Below, piece by piece: positions 27,646 through 37,791 of a DNA stretch of 64,000 nt (position 1 is its first letter; every line of letters begins with the position of its first letter). The notes under the pieces were generated by a model, which saw only the letters and a list, made by a program, of their open reading frames with translations, did not search any database and was not told the DNA's origin. The stretch is taken from NCBI GenBank assembly GCA_963970005.1, contig CAXAMN010001492.1, positions 305,869-369,868 of the forward strand, read 5' to 3'. Source of the stretch: Durusdinium trenchii. Taxonomy: Eukaryota; Sar; Dinophyceae; Suessiales; Symbiodiniaceae. Both the position numbers and the translations under genes were made by a program.

Positions 27646-30149
27646 AGAATGAGATAGACTTTCATCTATCTCAACTTTGCCGAGACTGTCCCGCCCGTCC
27701 TTTCGCGGCACATCAAACCACTGGCCGGCATGGAGGAGAGGTTGAACCACTCAGCATAGCCAGCCACCTGCCAAGCACTGTGGTGACAGGGGACTTCGAA
27801 GCTGTTCTGATGGTTTCAAGTTTCAGGGGTTGAACAACCTTGTACGTTTCATGTTCCAGTGGAGGGAACTTTAAGCAGCAAAGTGATGCAAAGCTTGGCG
27901 TCTCAGTTCCTTTCACCTCATCTACAAAGGTCGAGCTTTCAACAAATCAAAACACCAAAGAACAAGTTTTGTTGGCCATGTTGTGGTTGTATCACAAGTA
28001 TCTTAAAACCGTCCGCTTTGGCTTTGAGTTCTTCTGTAGTAGAAGCGAAGCTGGTCTTGGCAAAAATGATGTCACAATCGATCGTTCCTTGCGATTATTG
28101 TCTTGCTTCATTTCTACAATTGTCTTGCAATTGCCAATATTTTCCCCATGTCATTGCTTGCTTGATGAAGAGTGCACAGCCTTTTGGTCATGCCACCAGA
28201 GCCGACAGTGGTGTGAAAGTGGCTACGCTCAGTGGTGGTGGGTAGAAATCCACAATTTGAACTTAGTTCCTTGTGTATCCGCTTCACCTGGCTTGTGGCT
28301 GCGCTCGGCTGCGGCCATTCGCAGAGGAGCTCCTCTTCACCGCCGGCCTGCGCAAAACCTGCACAGGAAAAGCGATCGTGTTCCTTTTGTTTTTTGACAT
28401 GCAAACAAATGTTGCAAAGGTTTCTCCTCAAATCTTCAAACCTTCCGGTCTCATAGATCGTTTCAAAAAGGAACAGTATGAGGTCAATTGGTCCATTCAT
28501 TAGTTCCTTTGGCCGCAAAAACTGCCTTCCGGATAGACAGGCCAGGGCATGGCAGCACGTGCAGTGTTACCGTTACCGTCTATGTCTCATCTCGCCTGAA
28601 TAGCAGCGCAACGTTGCGCGGCTGCCGATCGCCCGCTGCTCCTTGAAAATCGCATGGCAATGTCAGGAGCCCCTGGTAGCGTCCTTGCTCCTAGTAGCGA
28701 TGTCAATTAAGGGATTGATAAGAAGTTTGCAGCATGCCAAGCGTAACCCATCAATGTCCATCCTACATCCGTCTAGCTTTGACGCCCACCTGAGACTGCT
28801 TGCGACCTCTGACCAAAAATTATCAATTAACACCTGACAAGTGAGGGGGCGAAAGCCAGCCCTTGCAGGCGCTTCGAGCAATGTGCCATGTCCTGCTTTG
28901 TCAAGTATCTTATCGCTAGAACCCGCTTTTCGGAGGTGCTCTAGCCTCGAGACAGCCTTCAAACAAAGCACAAAGGGCAAAAACAAAAGCTGCTCCTGAA
29001 GTCCTGAAGGTCTTTTCTAGGGGAACTTGGTGCAATTCAGAGGTGTCCCTTTTTGCGAAACGGCCCTGAAGCCAAGCGCACTCTCTGCATCTAGATCTCT
29101 GTAAATCACGCTGTCTTTCCATACCTGCACCGACAATTCATCTCAAGCAGCTGCCAAAACCCCCGCATTTTGCGAGCTTTTCACCACAAATCTCGCAAAA
29201 TTCATCTCAAGCAGCAGCTCGCAAGATTCAATAAATGCTCCAACATGGATCTGCCGTGCTTTGCCTTGTCAATGGTCTTATCGCTAGAACCCGCTTTTCA
29301 GAGGTGCCCTTTTCTTTGCCCCGAGACGGCCTTCAAATGAAGTGCACAAGGGCATTAATACAAACTCCTCCTTAACGCCTCATCGCTACTAGGAGCAAGG
29401 ACGCTACTAGGGGCTCCTGGCATCGCTACTAGTTACTAGGAGCTTTGTGCTAAAACCCACTCTTCCAGCGGTGCCTTTTTGCCTTCAGCATCCTCCAGCT
29501 ATTTACGCAGCTGCATCAACTTCCACGTTCAAAAACACATTTTCGCAACTACCCCCCACACACACACCCTGAAACTCATTTCGTTCGCCTAATAGAACTT
29601 CAGCCTAGCCCATCGGCTGGCTTTGGTAACACACCCACACAAACTCCCTTGCCTTGAGTGACGTGACCCGCCTTAATCCCTTCACTCTCATGAATGCAGA
29701 GTGTTTGGTCCAAGCAACAGAGAGTTGGTAGATCTCACCGCCTGCGAACAGATTGGTGAGGGCAAAGAGGCACCCCTTGGGGCCAGTTTTGGATGAAAGC
29801 GCTGCTTTTTTTGCGAATGTAGAGACTGCCTAAACTGCAATTTCTTCTTGTGAATTCGATGATCCAGTCTTGAGCGACGGTCGGAAGTCCACTCCTCAGA
29901 AATGCTCTGAAAGTGACGTCCAAGGCCTAATGCTTTGGGGAAACCAAAGGAAAGAATTGAAATACATTGAAGTACATATGTCTAAGACTTTTTAGGGGGT
30001 AGGCCGCTAGTAGGGAGAGTAGCTAGTACCTGCAAGTAAGCTACTAACTACTGGACTCAGGAAGCTTCCTTGAAGAAGCGCTCGCGCTAATGATTTGGTT
30101 CCATTAGGAAACTTAACCAAGAGGGGGATTCCGAGCGTGCCTGGCACAG
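27646..30149. other. Unassigned stretch with short repeats
   Basis: CTACTAG modules occur at 28663-28703 and 29383-29442. A locally duplicated phrase (tcttatcgctagaacccgct) occurs at 28909-28928 and 29278-29297. Open frames of 100-185 codons at 27840-28520 lie on both strands without a decisive coding bias, so no gene is called. Confidence 0.45.
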
Positions 30150-30256
30150 GAGAGAGCTCAGGGCACTGAGAGAGGCTGTTGTTGTGGCGCAAAGACATGA
30201 GGTCAATGTGGAGTTGGAAAAGATCTCGGCCTCAGACGACCAGACCGTCTTCGCGG
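30150..30256 (+). CDS. Coiled-coil exon candidate
   Basis: After a CTGGCACAG acceptor the plus strand reads RELRALREAVVVAQRHEV, NVELEKISASDDQTVFA with G/C-biased third positions, then runs into a G run. Helical, coiled-coil-like. No matching exon was found nearby; family unknown. Confidence 0.3.
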
Positions 30257-30267
30257 GGGGGGGTAGA

Positions 30268-30400
30268 GGACGCTACTAGGAGCAAAGGGCCTTACTACTA
30301 GGAGCAAGAACACTACTAGAGGCTCCTGGCCGTACTACTAGGAACAAGGGCATCGCTATTAGAAACAAGAAGCTATGAAGTAATTAGGAATTAAGTTTAA
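30268..30400. repeat. CTACTAG modular repeat block
   Basis: Plus orientation (CTACTAGGAGCAAAGGGCC, CTACTAGAGGCTCCTGGCC) ending in the aattaagtttaattagaat tail. Confidence 0.88.
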
Positions 30401-30857
30401 TTAGAATGAGGAGCATTGAAACGCCGTATGAAACGACGCCAAAAAAGTCAAGACAAAGAAATAGACGAGAGTCTTCAGAATTAGCTCATGTCCCATAGGC
30501 CCATAGGTATGAAGCCATGGACGAGATAACAGCAGAGCGGTCCATGCAATGCAGTCCATATGGTGATCTTGTGTTTAGTCCAAGTGGCTCACAACAAACA
30601 AGTTCTGGACCATGTAAGTGTTATTCTCAAGGTAGTCCACCATCCTCAAATGATATACGGAGTCCAATCATGTGCAAGGGCTGGTCAACAAATTCTGAAA
30701 CCCTTCCACTTCAATTACAAAGCACATGGGCTTTCATGAATGCATTCGAAAGGCTTTGCCCACTACGTCAGACTCACAAGCAAAGTACATTTATGTGTAG
30801 CACGGTGTGGCACAAAGCCTGCATGACTTTTTGTCGAAGCACGGCTTCTGCTCCAAC

Positions 30858-30976
30858 CGGCCATGGTAGCCACCTGTCATCTTCATAAGGAAGACATCTG
30901 TGCCCGTCTCAACAGGATTCTCATACTCATCGAAGGAGTAAACGGGCCTCGGGTATTTTTGGGCATCGTGGAGGTG
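30858..30976 (-). CDS. Exon candidate (PRPVYSFDEYENPVETG)
   Basis: Minus-strand frame HLHDAQKYPRPVYSFDEYEN then PVETGTDVFLMKMTGGYHG, ending at a possible donor GGCCG|GTTGG. Composition is protein-like and the frame has few rare codons. The protein family is not recognised. Confidence 0.3.
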
Positions 30977-31024
30977 TGCTTAGAACCACACATAATGCTT
31001 GCTGTGCTTGCTGATGCACACATG

Positions 31025-31180
31025 TAGCGTCCTTGCTCCTAGTAGCGATGCCCTTTGTTCCTAGTAGCGCCCTTGTTCCTAGTAGTATGGCCCCTAATAG
31101 CTTCTTGTTACTAGTACGTAGTAAAAATGCTCCTAGTAGCGATGCCAGGAGCCCTAGTAGCGATGCCCTTGCTCCTTGCT
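31025..31180. repeat. CTACTAG modular repeat block
   Basis: At least six cores, inverted orientation (CCTAGTAGCGATGCCCTTTG). Confidence 0.88.
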
Positions 31181-31645
31181 AAGAAAGGCACACATCAAAG
31201 GGCACATTGGTGATCACCGTCTGCGGAGGCAGGGCTTGTGCTCGATGCGCCGAGCTCAAACCCGGAAGCACCTGCGCACTGGGTAGCTTTCAAGATTCAA
31301 GATCGAAGCTGAGTCTTCGGCAGTTCTTCAGGGACTTATGAACTTGTTTGACCGAAATTGCTCCAAGAAGACTGCCTACCACGAATGCCAAGCTCTTCTT
31401 AGGATTCAACTGCCCTGTACTTCTTACAAAACTGTCCTTACTACCGTCTGACTACTCCTTGAAAGCGGCGACTCATTCGTCGCCTCAATTGGCCAGGTGC
31501 TGAGGTCCACTGTGATGTTCTCCTTGGAGCAAGCAAAGTGAGCACAATGTGTTCCACTCTGCTCCGCGCTGGACTAGCTGCGACTTGCAGAGCCCTGAGC
31601 GTTGCCAAAACATGTCTATTCAATGTGTCCAATCAAGGATGTTTT

Positions 31646-31864
31646 ACAGATCAAGGGCGTCGCTACTAGGGGCTCCTGGCATCGCTACTAGGAGCATTTT
31701 TACTACTAGTAACAAGAAGCTACTAGGGGCTCCTGGCCATACTAGGAACAAGGACGCTACTAGGAAAAAGTGCATCGCTACTAGTAACAAGTGCCTTACT
31801 AGTAGTAACAAGAAGCTATTAGAAACAAGTGCCTTACTACTAGGAACAAGGACGCTACTAGGAA
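31646..31864. repeat. CTACTAG modular repeat block, mixed dialects
   Basis: About 220 bases with ten or more cores; it changes from the CTCCTGGC form to the AACAAGTGCC form within one block, in plus orientation. Confidence 0.9.
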
Positions 31865-32477
31865 CACGAAACTCCTGCCTTCGTCTGGCTTCATGTCTCC
31901 CTCGACTTCGACTCATCGAAAGCGAAAAAATAACACATGATGCGGGGGGATCCATCCTGGCTGTGCTTGGCCGGCCGGCTCAAGGAGAGGAAGAAGCAAG
32001 GTGTTTTGGCCTAAAATTTTACCTCACGAAAGAGGCCCAAACACTGTATGTGTTGTTCCTCTCGAATCTAATTATACTAAGCTCATCAACATATTTTGCA
32101 CTGTCAATGACTCTCCTAGTCAAACCCGAATCCAAAGCACCAGCTCCAAGCGTAACACCAAGTTGCCAGGAGGATCACTTGAGCACGAAGTCTCCAAAGC
32201 CCCGCTTTTGTGGGGAACCTTTGGCGCAACAACTCTTTCAGGGATGACATTATGAAACAAAAGAATACATAGGTGACAAGAAATGTGTTTGAGCATTGTC
32301 AATGCATTGCCTTTTTCACCTGCAGTAATTTCTGTGGGAAAGGGTTCTTGCAACGGGCCACCTTGCTTTGACATCAGCTGGGAGAAGCAGCCCTTACTTT
32401 TTCTCGACACCATCTTGACAAACAACTTCCGCAAAGGGGGTAGAGTCTAGTGAAGTACAACAAACAATTGTAGGTCT

Positions 32478-32565
32478 TACTAGTAGCAAATTAGCTACTA
32501 ATAGCGATGCCCTTGCTCCTAGTAGCGATGCCCTTTGCTACTAGCAGCGTTCTTGTCACTAGTTT
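32478..32565. repeat. CTACTAG modular repeat block
   Basis: Inverted orientation: CTACTAATAGCGATGCCC, CTCCTAGTAGCGATGCCC. Confidence 0.85.
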
Positions 32566-32798
32566 GCCACAAGGTTTCACGTTTTGCCCGATGCGTATCA
32601 AGTATCCAATAGTAGCCCAGGCACAAACGGAACTGCCGTGCAACGTCCTGAAGGGCAGATGGTTCCCCCACTGGCTATTGGCCTGACTCAATGCCTAGTG
32701 TTCGCCAAAAGCACAAACCATCGCCGTCGGCCATCGCCTCATTGCTTGGAGATGCTTGGAGGTTTGGCCTTCGCTTGTCGTGTTTTGTCTTCAAACAC

Positions 32799-33213
32799 CG
32801 CAACGCTCGCGGCGGTCGCATCGGTCCAGTGGATCTGCCACGTGCAACGTCGTGGTGAGCTCTTCCGCACTGTCGGGTGGCAACGCATAGAGCGACACCC
32901 TTCGCAGGCCTGGACGCGACAGGTTGACAGGTCTACAGATGGTCTCCAGGTTTCAGTTCGTTCTCACATACCGCACCATCCCCAAGACTAAAGACTTCAT
33001 AAGACTTCCATACTCAATTCGTGAAACTTCTGCACAACTTGCAGCGCCGCCACTTTTCCTCGAATCCAACGAGGTGTTTGCACCAGCACCAGCCAACAGA
33101 GTGGCCTCTGCTGTCAAAATGGCTGTCACTTGGCCATTCGCCGGTCCATTTTTGTGATCCAGCTGGTCAATTCGATCAATTCGAAGCACACTGCCCCGAG
33201 GGAGGAGGATTTC
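32799..33213 (-). CDS. ADP-ribosyltransferase-like gene, 3' exon(s)
   Basis: From an ATCGCAG|G acceptor at 33214 the frame reads EILLPRGSVLRIDRIDQL, the usual C-terminal block of R-S-E ADP-ribosyltransferases (second Glu of E-x-E, then LLPRGS-x-x-R/F-x-V). The frame runs on to LVLGMVRYVRTN, meets TGA at about 32951, and continues in the same frame as PVNLSRPGLRRVSLYALPPD to a donor TGCG|GTGTTT at 32799. Either the TGA is a nonsense change or bases 32971-32933 (GTATGTGAG...CTGTAG, 39 bases) are a very short intron; joining that way keeps the frame. The reaction would transfer ADP-ribose from NAD+ to a protein; the target is unknown. Confidence 0.5.
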
Positions 33214-33672
33214 CTGCGATTCAAAGAGCTGGAATCAAGGGCAGGTTGCCACAAGTACAAAGCTTCACGTGCCTTTGAACTTAGCACGCTGACATACAAT
33301 CTCCTATCCGATCTGCAAAGACATCAAGGCTTATCTTTGAATTCAGTTTGTTTTGTTCAATAGTGTCATATCTGATTAGGATCGGGATGTCCATATGACG
33401 CTTCTCCTCTTCATGGTCGAGACCACTGCAGCAAGCGACACAAATGATTTGTGCTCCAGCTGGCACCTGGATACCTGGTCGAAAGTGGCCGAACTCAATC
33501 TTTTAGCATCAGCAAGACTGCAAGTCCCAAGGACCAAACAATGCCATAACCTGGTACCCTTGGTACTTGAATCAAATTTGCATCTTTAGAGTAAACATTA
33601 GCAGAGGCGCAAAGACCTTGTCACATCAAAATCAAATGATATCACATACATTCGGACTGTGTCGTGCGTGGC

Positions 33673-33813
33673 ACCCTCCATTGTAGACAAGGCACGCAAC
33701 AGCACAGCATCATCCAGATCTTCTGGAAGGATAGCATGCCTTCGCGCATAGAAGTTCCCAATCGAATGTGACAAGGAGCAGGACATATACGCATCATCTT
33801 TCACGTCCTCCAG
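33673..33813 (-). CDS. ADP-ribosyltransferase-like gene, central exon
   Basis: After a GTTTGCAG acceptor the frame reads LEDVKDDAYMSCSLSHSIGN then FYARRHAILPEDLDDAVLLR. MSCSLS fits the Ser-x-Ser motif (usually STS) that binds NAD+ in ADP-ribosyltransferases, placed between the Arg motif (exon at 45.8 kb) and the Glu motif (33.2 kb). The donor near 33673 is uncertain. Confidence 0.5.
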
Positions 33814-33982
33814 CTGCAAACACTGGCTCAAGACTGTGGTGCCTCAAAGCCTTGACTTCAAACATCCAAGAGGGCCTCCAAAAACAAAAAATTTTTTCAT
33901 TCGCAACCTCATGTGAGATCTTATCTCATGGTCAAGCGTGGGGAAAAGCTTAATTTAGGGCAGGCTCAATTGGCGCACCTCC

Positions 33983-36328
33983 CTAGAGCTTGCAGAGGAC
34001 CGAAAGTGGCAACCGTTTGACAGGGACTTCAACCGAACCAACCAAAAGCACTTCGCAAGAAGGAATGCTAAGGTCCCGAACGTTGCGTTCCCTATCATTG
34101 GCAGGGCCATGGTATGGTGCCCTATGCGGTCCGTGTGTTTCCATGGTGCGCAACCTCTGGATCTTCACAGAAAGGCCATCGACCTGTGGAAAACTCACTG
34201 GGTTTGCAGCTGAGGCTTGTGAAAACTCCCAGTCGAACTGTACAGAACATCTACTCTGCATCTCATCCGACACTGGAAAGAAAATCCCTCCGCTCTTCAG
34301 CTGCTGTCTGCTTTCAAGAAAATCACTCTCAATTGCTTCAAGGTCAGCCTCGACGGCCCCACAAGGCTGAGGTCCCTGCAGTCTGAGGGCTTCTTTTCTT
34401 TTCATTCCGGGTAGGTCTACGAAGTCTTTCCCATCCCAGGTCCTATCGTCCTGGAAGGAAGTGGCTCTCAGCCACTCGTAGCATCTGTTGGGGATGCCTT
34501 TTCGTGACACATACCGGAGATGTCCTTGTGCACGACTCAAGGACCAAAAGAATCTCAGGCAAACCGGACATACTGGATGGCTCAGGAGCATGTGCTCTGG
34601 TGCCCTTTCCTTGTGTGCATGTACACGATGCACAAGCAGGGCCTTTTCCGAGCGAAACTGGGCTCCACAGTGGCACTCGAAATTAGCTGCCAAGGCACGC
34701 TCCGGCTGCTGAGGTTCCGGCATAAATGCATGTTCAACAATTCTACTCACTTCTATGTATTTCTTCAAAGCTTGTTTGACAAGTCTTTTCCACCCCGGCT
34801 TGCCTGAGCTCCAGACAGGGCATAGTTCATCCCATGTCTTCCCCCAAGATTGAAGGTCAACATGGTTTTGCATCCATCCCATATCGAAGGAGAAGGCTTT
34901 GAGCCAGCAGTCTTCCCGGAGCTCATACTCTCTTCGCAGCCCATCTGTCACCAAGCTTGGGGCATGTTTCCACATCCGAGGCGCAAAAAGGAGCCGAGCC
35001 ACAGCCAACTTCACCCTCAAGCAGGGTTGACCTGTCATTTGCAGGATAGTGTTGTCACTCCACACTTTCGCCTCTTTCTTTGTGGCAACTTGAAAGGAGA
35101 CTTGTCTCAAAAGGCCCAAGTAGCAAGCATGAAGCTTCCTGGTCAAGTTCCCCGATAAAGCTCCCCAACTGCCTGCCCCATAGAAAAGGCGGGAAAAAAT
35201 AAGCGAGTCGAGCATAGCCAGCCGGGATTTCAAGCTCAGCCGGCCGTTCCGTAGGATGGGCCGGGAAAGCTGCCGGAACATCCCCCATGCTTGGGCAATC
35301 CTCAGCTTGATGTCCCGACATAGGTCTCCAGCTGAGTCAATGTATGTTCCCAAGTGTTTGTAGGAGGCGCCCAACTGCAGGTCTCTGTGACCAAAGAGAA
35401 CAGGTTGAGCTAGCAGGCGTCTTCGGAACTCTGCCGCTCCAGCTCCCACGAACGTGGGGAGCCCTTCCGTTTTGCCTCTTTGCAAATTCAGAGTGAAGCC
35501 GTGTCGAGAGAACAGACGATCCACAAATTCAAAAGTTGCTCCCACTTCATCCATCAATGTGTCGTTGCAGGTGGAAATGACTGGGACTGAAAGGTCGTCC
35601 GCCCACACTACCGGCAGCCCTGGGTGCCCCAGCTTTTCAAGAGCAGCCTGTCTCTCTGTTCTCTGTGTTAGCCATTGCTCCATTTCACGAATAAGAGGAG
35701 CCATAGCCAGGTGGAAGAGAGAGTCAGCAAGCGGGCTGCCGGGCCGGCTACCTCTGTTGGTAGCTACCGGTTCATCAACTATTGAACTCCATGTAAAGCT
35801 GTGCAGCTCGCGGAACCACGCCCGACGAAAGCCTGCTGGTAGCAAACCATCACTGCAGATCATCCTCTCGATGTCCTCAGCGTCAAAACCATCCTGCGAG
35901 AGTTGTTCGATCAGGACCTTCTTGGCCTTCTCGTTGGAAAGGTCAGCACCAAGCACTAACTCTCGTACTAAGGAGTGGTACGCTGCTTTCAAGTCGAAGA
36001 AGAGTATACAGGTTGGTAATTGGCAGCTATAGGCACATCGTACAAAAAGTCTCATGGCTAAGCTGCCAAAAGCTGCCTCCTGGTGGGGCAGCCCACCAAT
36101 CTGTCCCTGTGGTCTCTCCTTTTCCAACTCATTCATCAGCATCGGTCGGAAGCATGCGTGTGCCCGCCTGGGCATCAAGTTGAGCAGCATGATTCCTCTG
36201 AATTGGTTCACCTGCGTGGCATTCCCCAACTTGGGGATCATCTTCAAAACTCCTCCCTTCCAGAAAATTGCCTCCATACAGTGCACCATTGACTTCAGGA
36301 GGAGATCGAAGAGGTGTGGTGCTAGCAA
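33983..36328 (-). CDS. LINE reverse transcriptase with C-terminal zinc fingers
   Basis: 781 codons. The polymerase palm is clear: FFDLKAAYHSL (catalytic D112), RGSRPGSPLADSL (196-202 PGSPLAD) and VVWADDLSV (WADD 242-245, the YADD-type active site). The thumb and connection follow to about residue 500. Residues 550-572 (ECHCGAQF...HRVHAH) and 587-603 (CPVCLRFF...H) look like C2H2 fingers, common at LINE C-termini. The N-terminal part of the polymerase (KAPTGY...) lies in the neighbouring frame, so the domain is split by a frame change near 36325. It would copy the LINE RNA at a nicked target. Confidence 0.85.
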   Translation of the reverse strand: MLAPHLFDLLLKSMVHCMEAIFWKGGVLKMIPKLGNATQVNQFRGIMLLNLMPRRAHACFRPMLMNELEKERPQGQIGGLPHQEAAFGSLAMRLFVRCAYSCQLPTCILFFDLKAAYHSLVRELVLGADLSNEKAKKVLIEQLSQDGFDAEDIERMICSDGLLPAGFRRAWFRELHSFTWSSIVDEPVATNRGSRPGSPLADSLFHLAMAPLIREMEQWLTQRTERQAALEKLGHPGLPVVWADDLSVPVISTCNDTLMDEVGATFEFVDRLFSRHGFTLNLQRGKTEGLPTFVGAGAAEFRRRLLAQPVLFGHRDLQLGASYKHLGTYIDSAGDLCRDIKLRIAQAWGMFRQLSRPILRNGRLSLKSRLAMLDSLIFSRLFYGAGSWGALSGNLTRKLHACYLGLLRQVSFQVATKKEAKVWSDNTILQMTGQPCLRVKLAVARLLFAPRMWKHAPSLVTDGLRREYELREDCWLKAFSFDMGWMQNHVDLQSWGKTWDELCPVWSSGKPGWKRLVKQALKKYIEVSRIVEHAFMPEPQQPERALAANFECHCGAQFRSEKALLVHRVHAHKERAPEHMLLSHPVCPVCLRFFWSLSRAQGHLRYVSRKGIPNRCYEWLRATSFQDDRTWDGKDFVDLPGMKRKEALRLQGPQPCGAVEADLEAIESDFLESRQQLKSGGIFFPVSDEMQSRCSVQFDWEFSQASAANPVSFPQVDGLSVKIQRLRTMETHGPHRAPYHGPANDRERNVRDLSIPSCEVLLVGSVEVPVKRLPLSVLCKL

Positions 36329-37791
36329 GTGGGCGCCAGAATGTAACCAAATACTAGGTACCCCGTCGGTGCCTTTTTTGCTTTGGTATCTCTCAGGACT
36401 CGTTCAAGGTCCAGCAGAGAGGGTAGGTCCTCAACCATTGGTGCTACAGCCGTTTTGTTCTGGTGTTCTTCAACAACTTCCCTGTACAAATCTACAAGGG
36501 AAGTCTCGGAGCCAGCTTCCAAAGCGCATAAATAGGGGCGCCACTGGCCTTGGAGTCGCTCATTTCGCTCTGCTGCCAGGGCATCATTTCTTGCCTTGGT
36601 CTTTGGCAAGTGCCGCTGGACAAGTCTCCACCACTCACGTGGGTCTTTGTTGTCCTCGGCATCTGGCAGGCGGCTGGCCAACCCTTCCCAGAATTGGTGG
36701 GCATCTCGTCGGGCTAGTGTGGTTGCCCAGTTCCTCATAGCCATGAAGCACCATTGGAACACTCCTTGTCCCCAATGAAGTTGGACAAGGATGTCATCTT
36801 TGACCTTCAGCCATCCCCAAGGGCAGACTTTCTTCTGCCAAACCTTGAAGACAAGAGAAATCCAAAAGTCTTTCAACTCTCGTCGCCCCTTCAGCATCCT
36901 TGTCCGCCACATTTGCTTGTATAGAATTGCTTCTCTCGTTTCGTCCGAGAAGAAGGGTTTGGAGTGAAAAGGTTTCCTCTTAGAAAGCACCTTCTCGGCT
37001 GCTACGTGCATTTGTTCAATGAGTTGACCTGCATGTTGATGAACATCATGCGTCCAGCTAATGGGTTTCAGCCTTCGGGCAAAGGCTTCCATGGCTCCAG
37101 TTCCCGTGTCCATCAATCCAGTGTCATCATAAGGCCCCAGGCAAGGTTTGGGCTTGACTGTTTTTCGGGCCCCTGGCATCCAACCTTGTACATCCAGGAG
37201 GACAGCTTTGTGGTCATGATCAAACGTATTCACATTCAGACTGTCGTCCACCCAGGATCGCACACTGCACGTCATCCAGCCTTGCGGGGTCAAGGTGAAG
37301 TCAATTCGTGACTCTTTACCAGAGGGATGAGTCCATGTGGAGCTAGGTCCAGTGTGAAGACCCTCCCATGTGCTAGGTGCACAGAGCCCCTTCTCTACGA
37401 GGAAGGCGTGTAGAATTTGCCCTGACTCGTTCTCTTCCTCTGCAGCAAAATGGCCCACAGCGGGAGAGGTAATACTCCCTAATCTGGCATTGGCGTCCCC
37501 TGCAAGCACCAGTGGGAGGTGTTTCAGGTGTGCAGGAATTGCTTTGCGCATGTCATCCCAAAAGCCTTGTACTCGATCTTGTCCCAGTCCAGAGTGTGGA
37601 GCATGGAATGTCCCAAGCAGGATGTCCAGGCCCTCCACAGCCAACCGGGTGAGGATGAGATGCGGCGTAGCAGTCAGGACCCTCCAGTGGCTCTTAGAGA
37701 CTTGGACGGGTCTGCCTTGCACCCAAAGCAGGGGAAACGACTTGTGCAGGTCCTTTCTCGCATGGGTGTGCCAGGAGCCAGAAATGTTCAT
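36322..37791 (-). CDS. LINE endonuclease, C-terminal part
   Basis: 489 codons. Contains the exonuclease/endonuclease/phosphatase motifs LVLAGDANARLG (D99, N101), SRIDFTL (D164) and FDHDHKAV (D193, H194), which cut target DNA in LINE transposition. The beginning of the domain (TYNAMTL, QETR) is in the upstream frame; the phase changes within 37694-37791. The rest (residues 230-489) is the helical linker to reverse transcriptase and ends in KAKKAPTGYLV, the start of the polymerase. Confidence 0.8.
   Translation of the reverse strand: MNISGSWHTHARKDLHKSFPLLWVQGRPVQVSKSHWRVLTATPHLILTRLAVEGLDILLGTFHAPHSGLGQDRVQGFWDDMRKAIPAHLKHLPLVLAGDANARLGSITSPAVGHFAAEEENESGQILHAFLVEKGLCAPSTWEGLHTGPSSTWTHPSGKESRIDFTLTPQGWMTCSVRSWVDDSLNVNTFDHDHKAVLLDVQGWMPGARKTVKPKPCLGPYDDTGLMDTGTGAMEAFARRLKPISWTHDVHQHAGQLIEQMHVAAEKVLSKRKPFHSKPFFSDETREAILYKQMWRTRMLKGRRELKDFWISLVFKVWQKKVCPWGWLKVKDDILVQLHWGQGVFQWCFMAMRNWATTLARRDAHQFWEGLASRLPDAEDNKDPREWWRLVQRHLPKTKARNDALAAERNERLQGQWRPYLCALEAGSETSLVDLYREVVEEHQNKTAVAPMVEDLPSLLDLERVLRDTKAKKAPTGYLVFGYILAPTC

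Noticed and set aside
30517..30888. 123-codon plus-strand frame
   Set aside because: Low-complexity Ser/Pro-rich peptide opposite a better minus-strand exon candidate.
31549..32247. 232-codon plus-strand protein
   Set aside because: Its middle is the LLGAPGIATRS/KKCIATSNKCL translation of CTACTAG repeats; the flanks show no domain.
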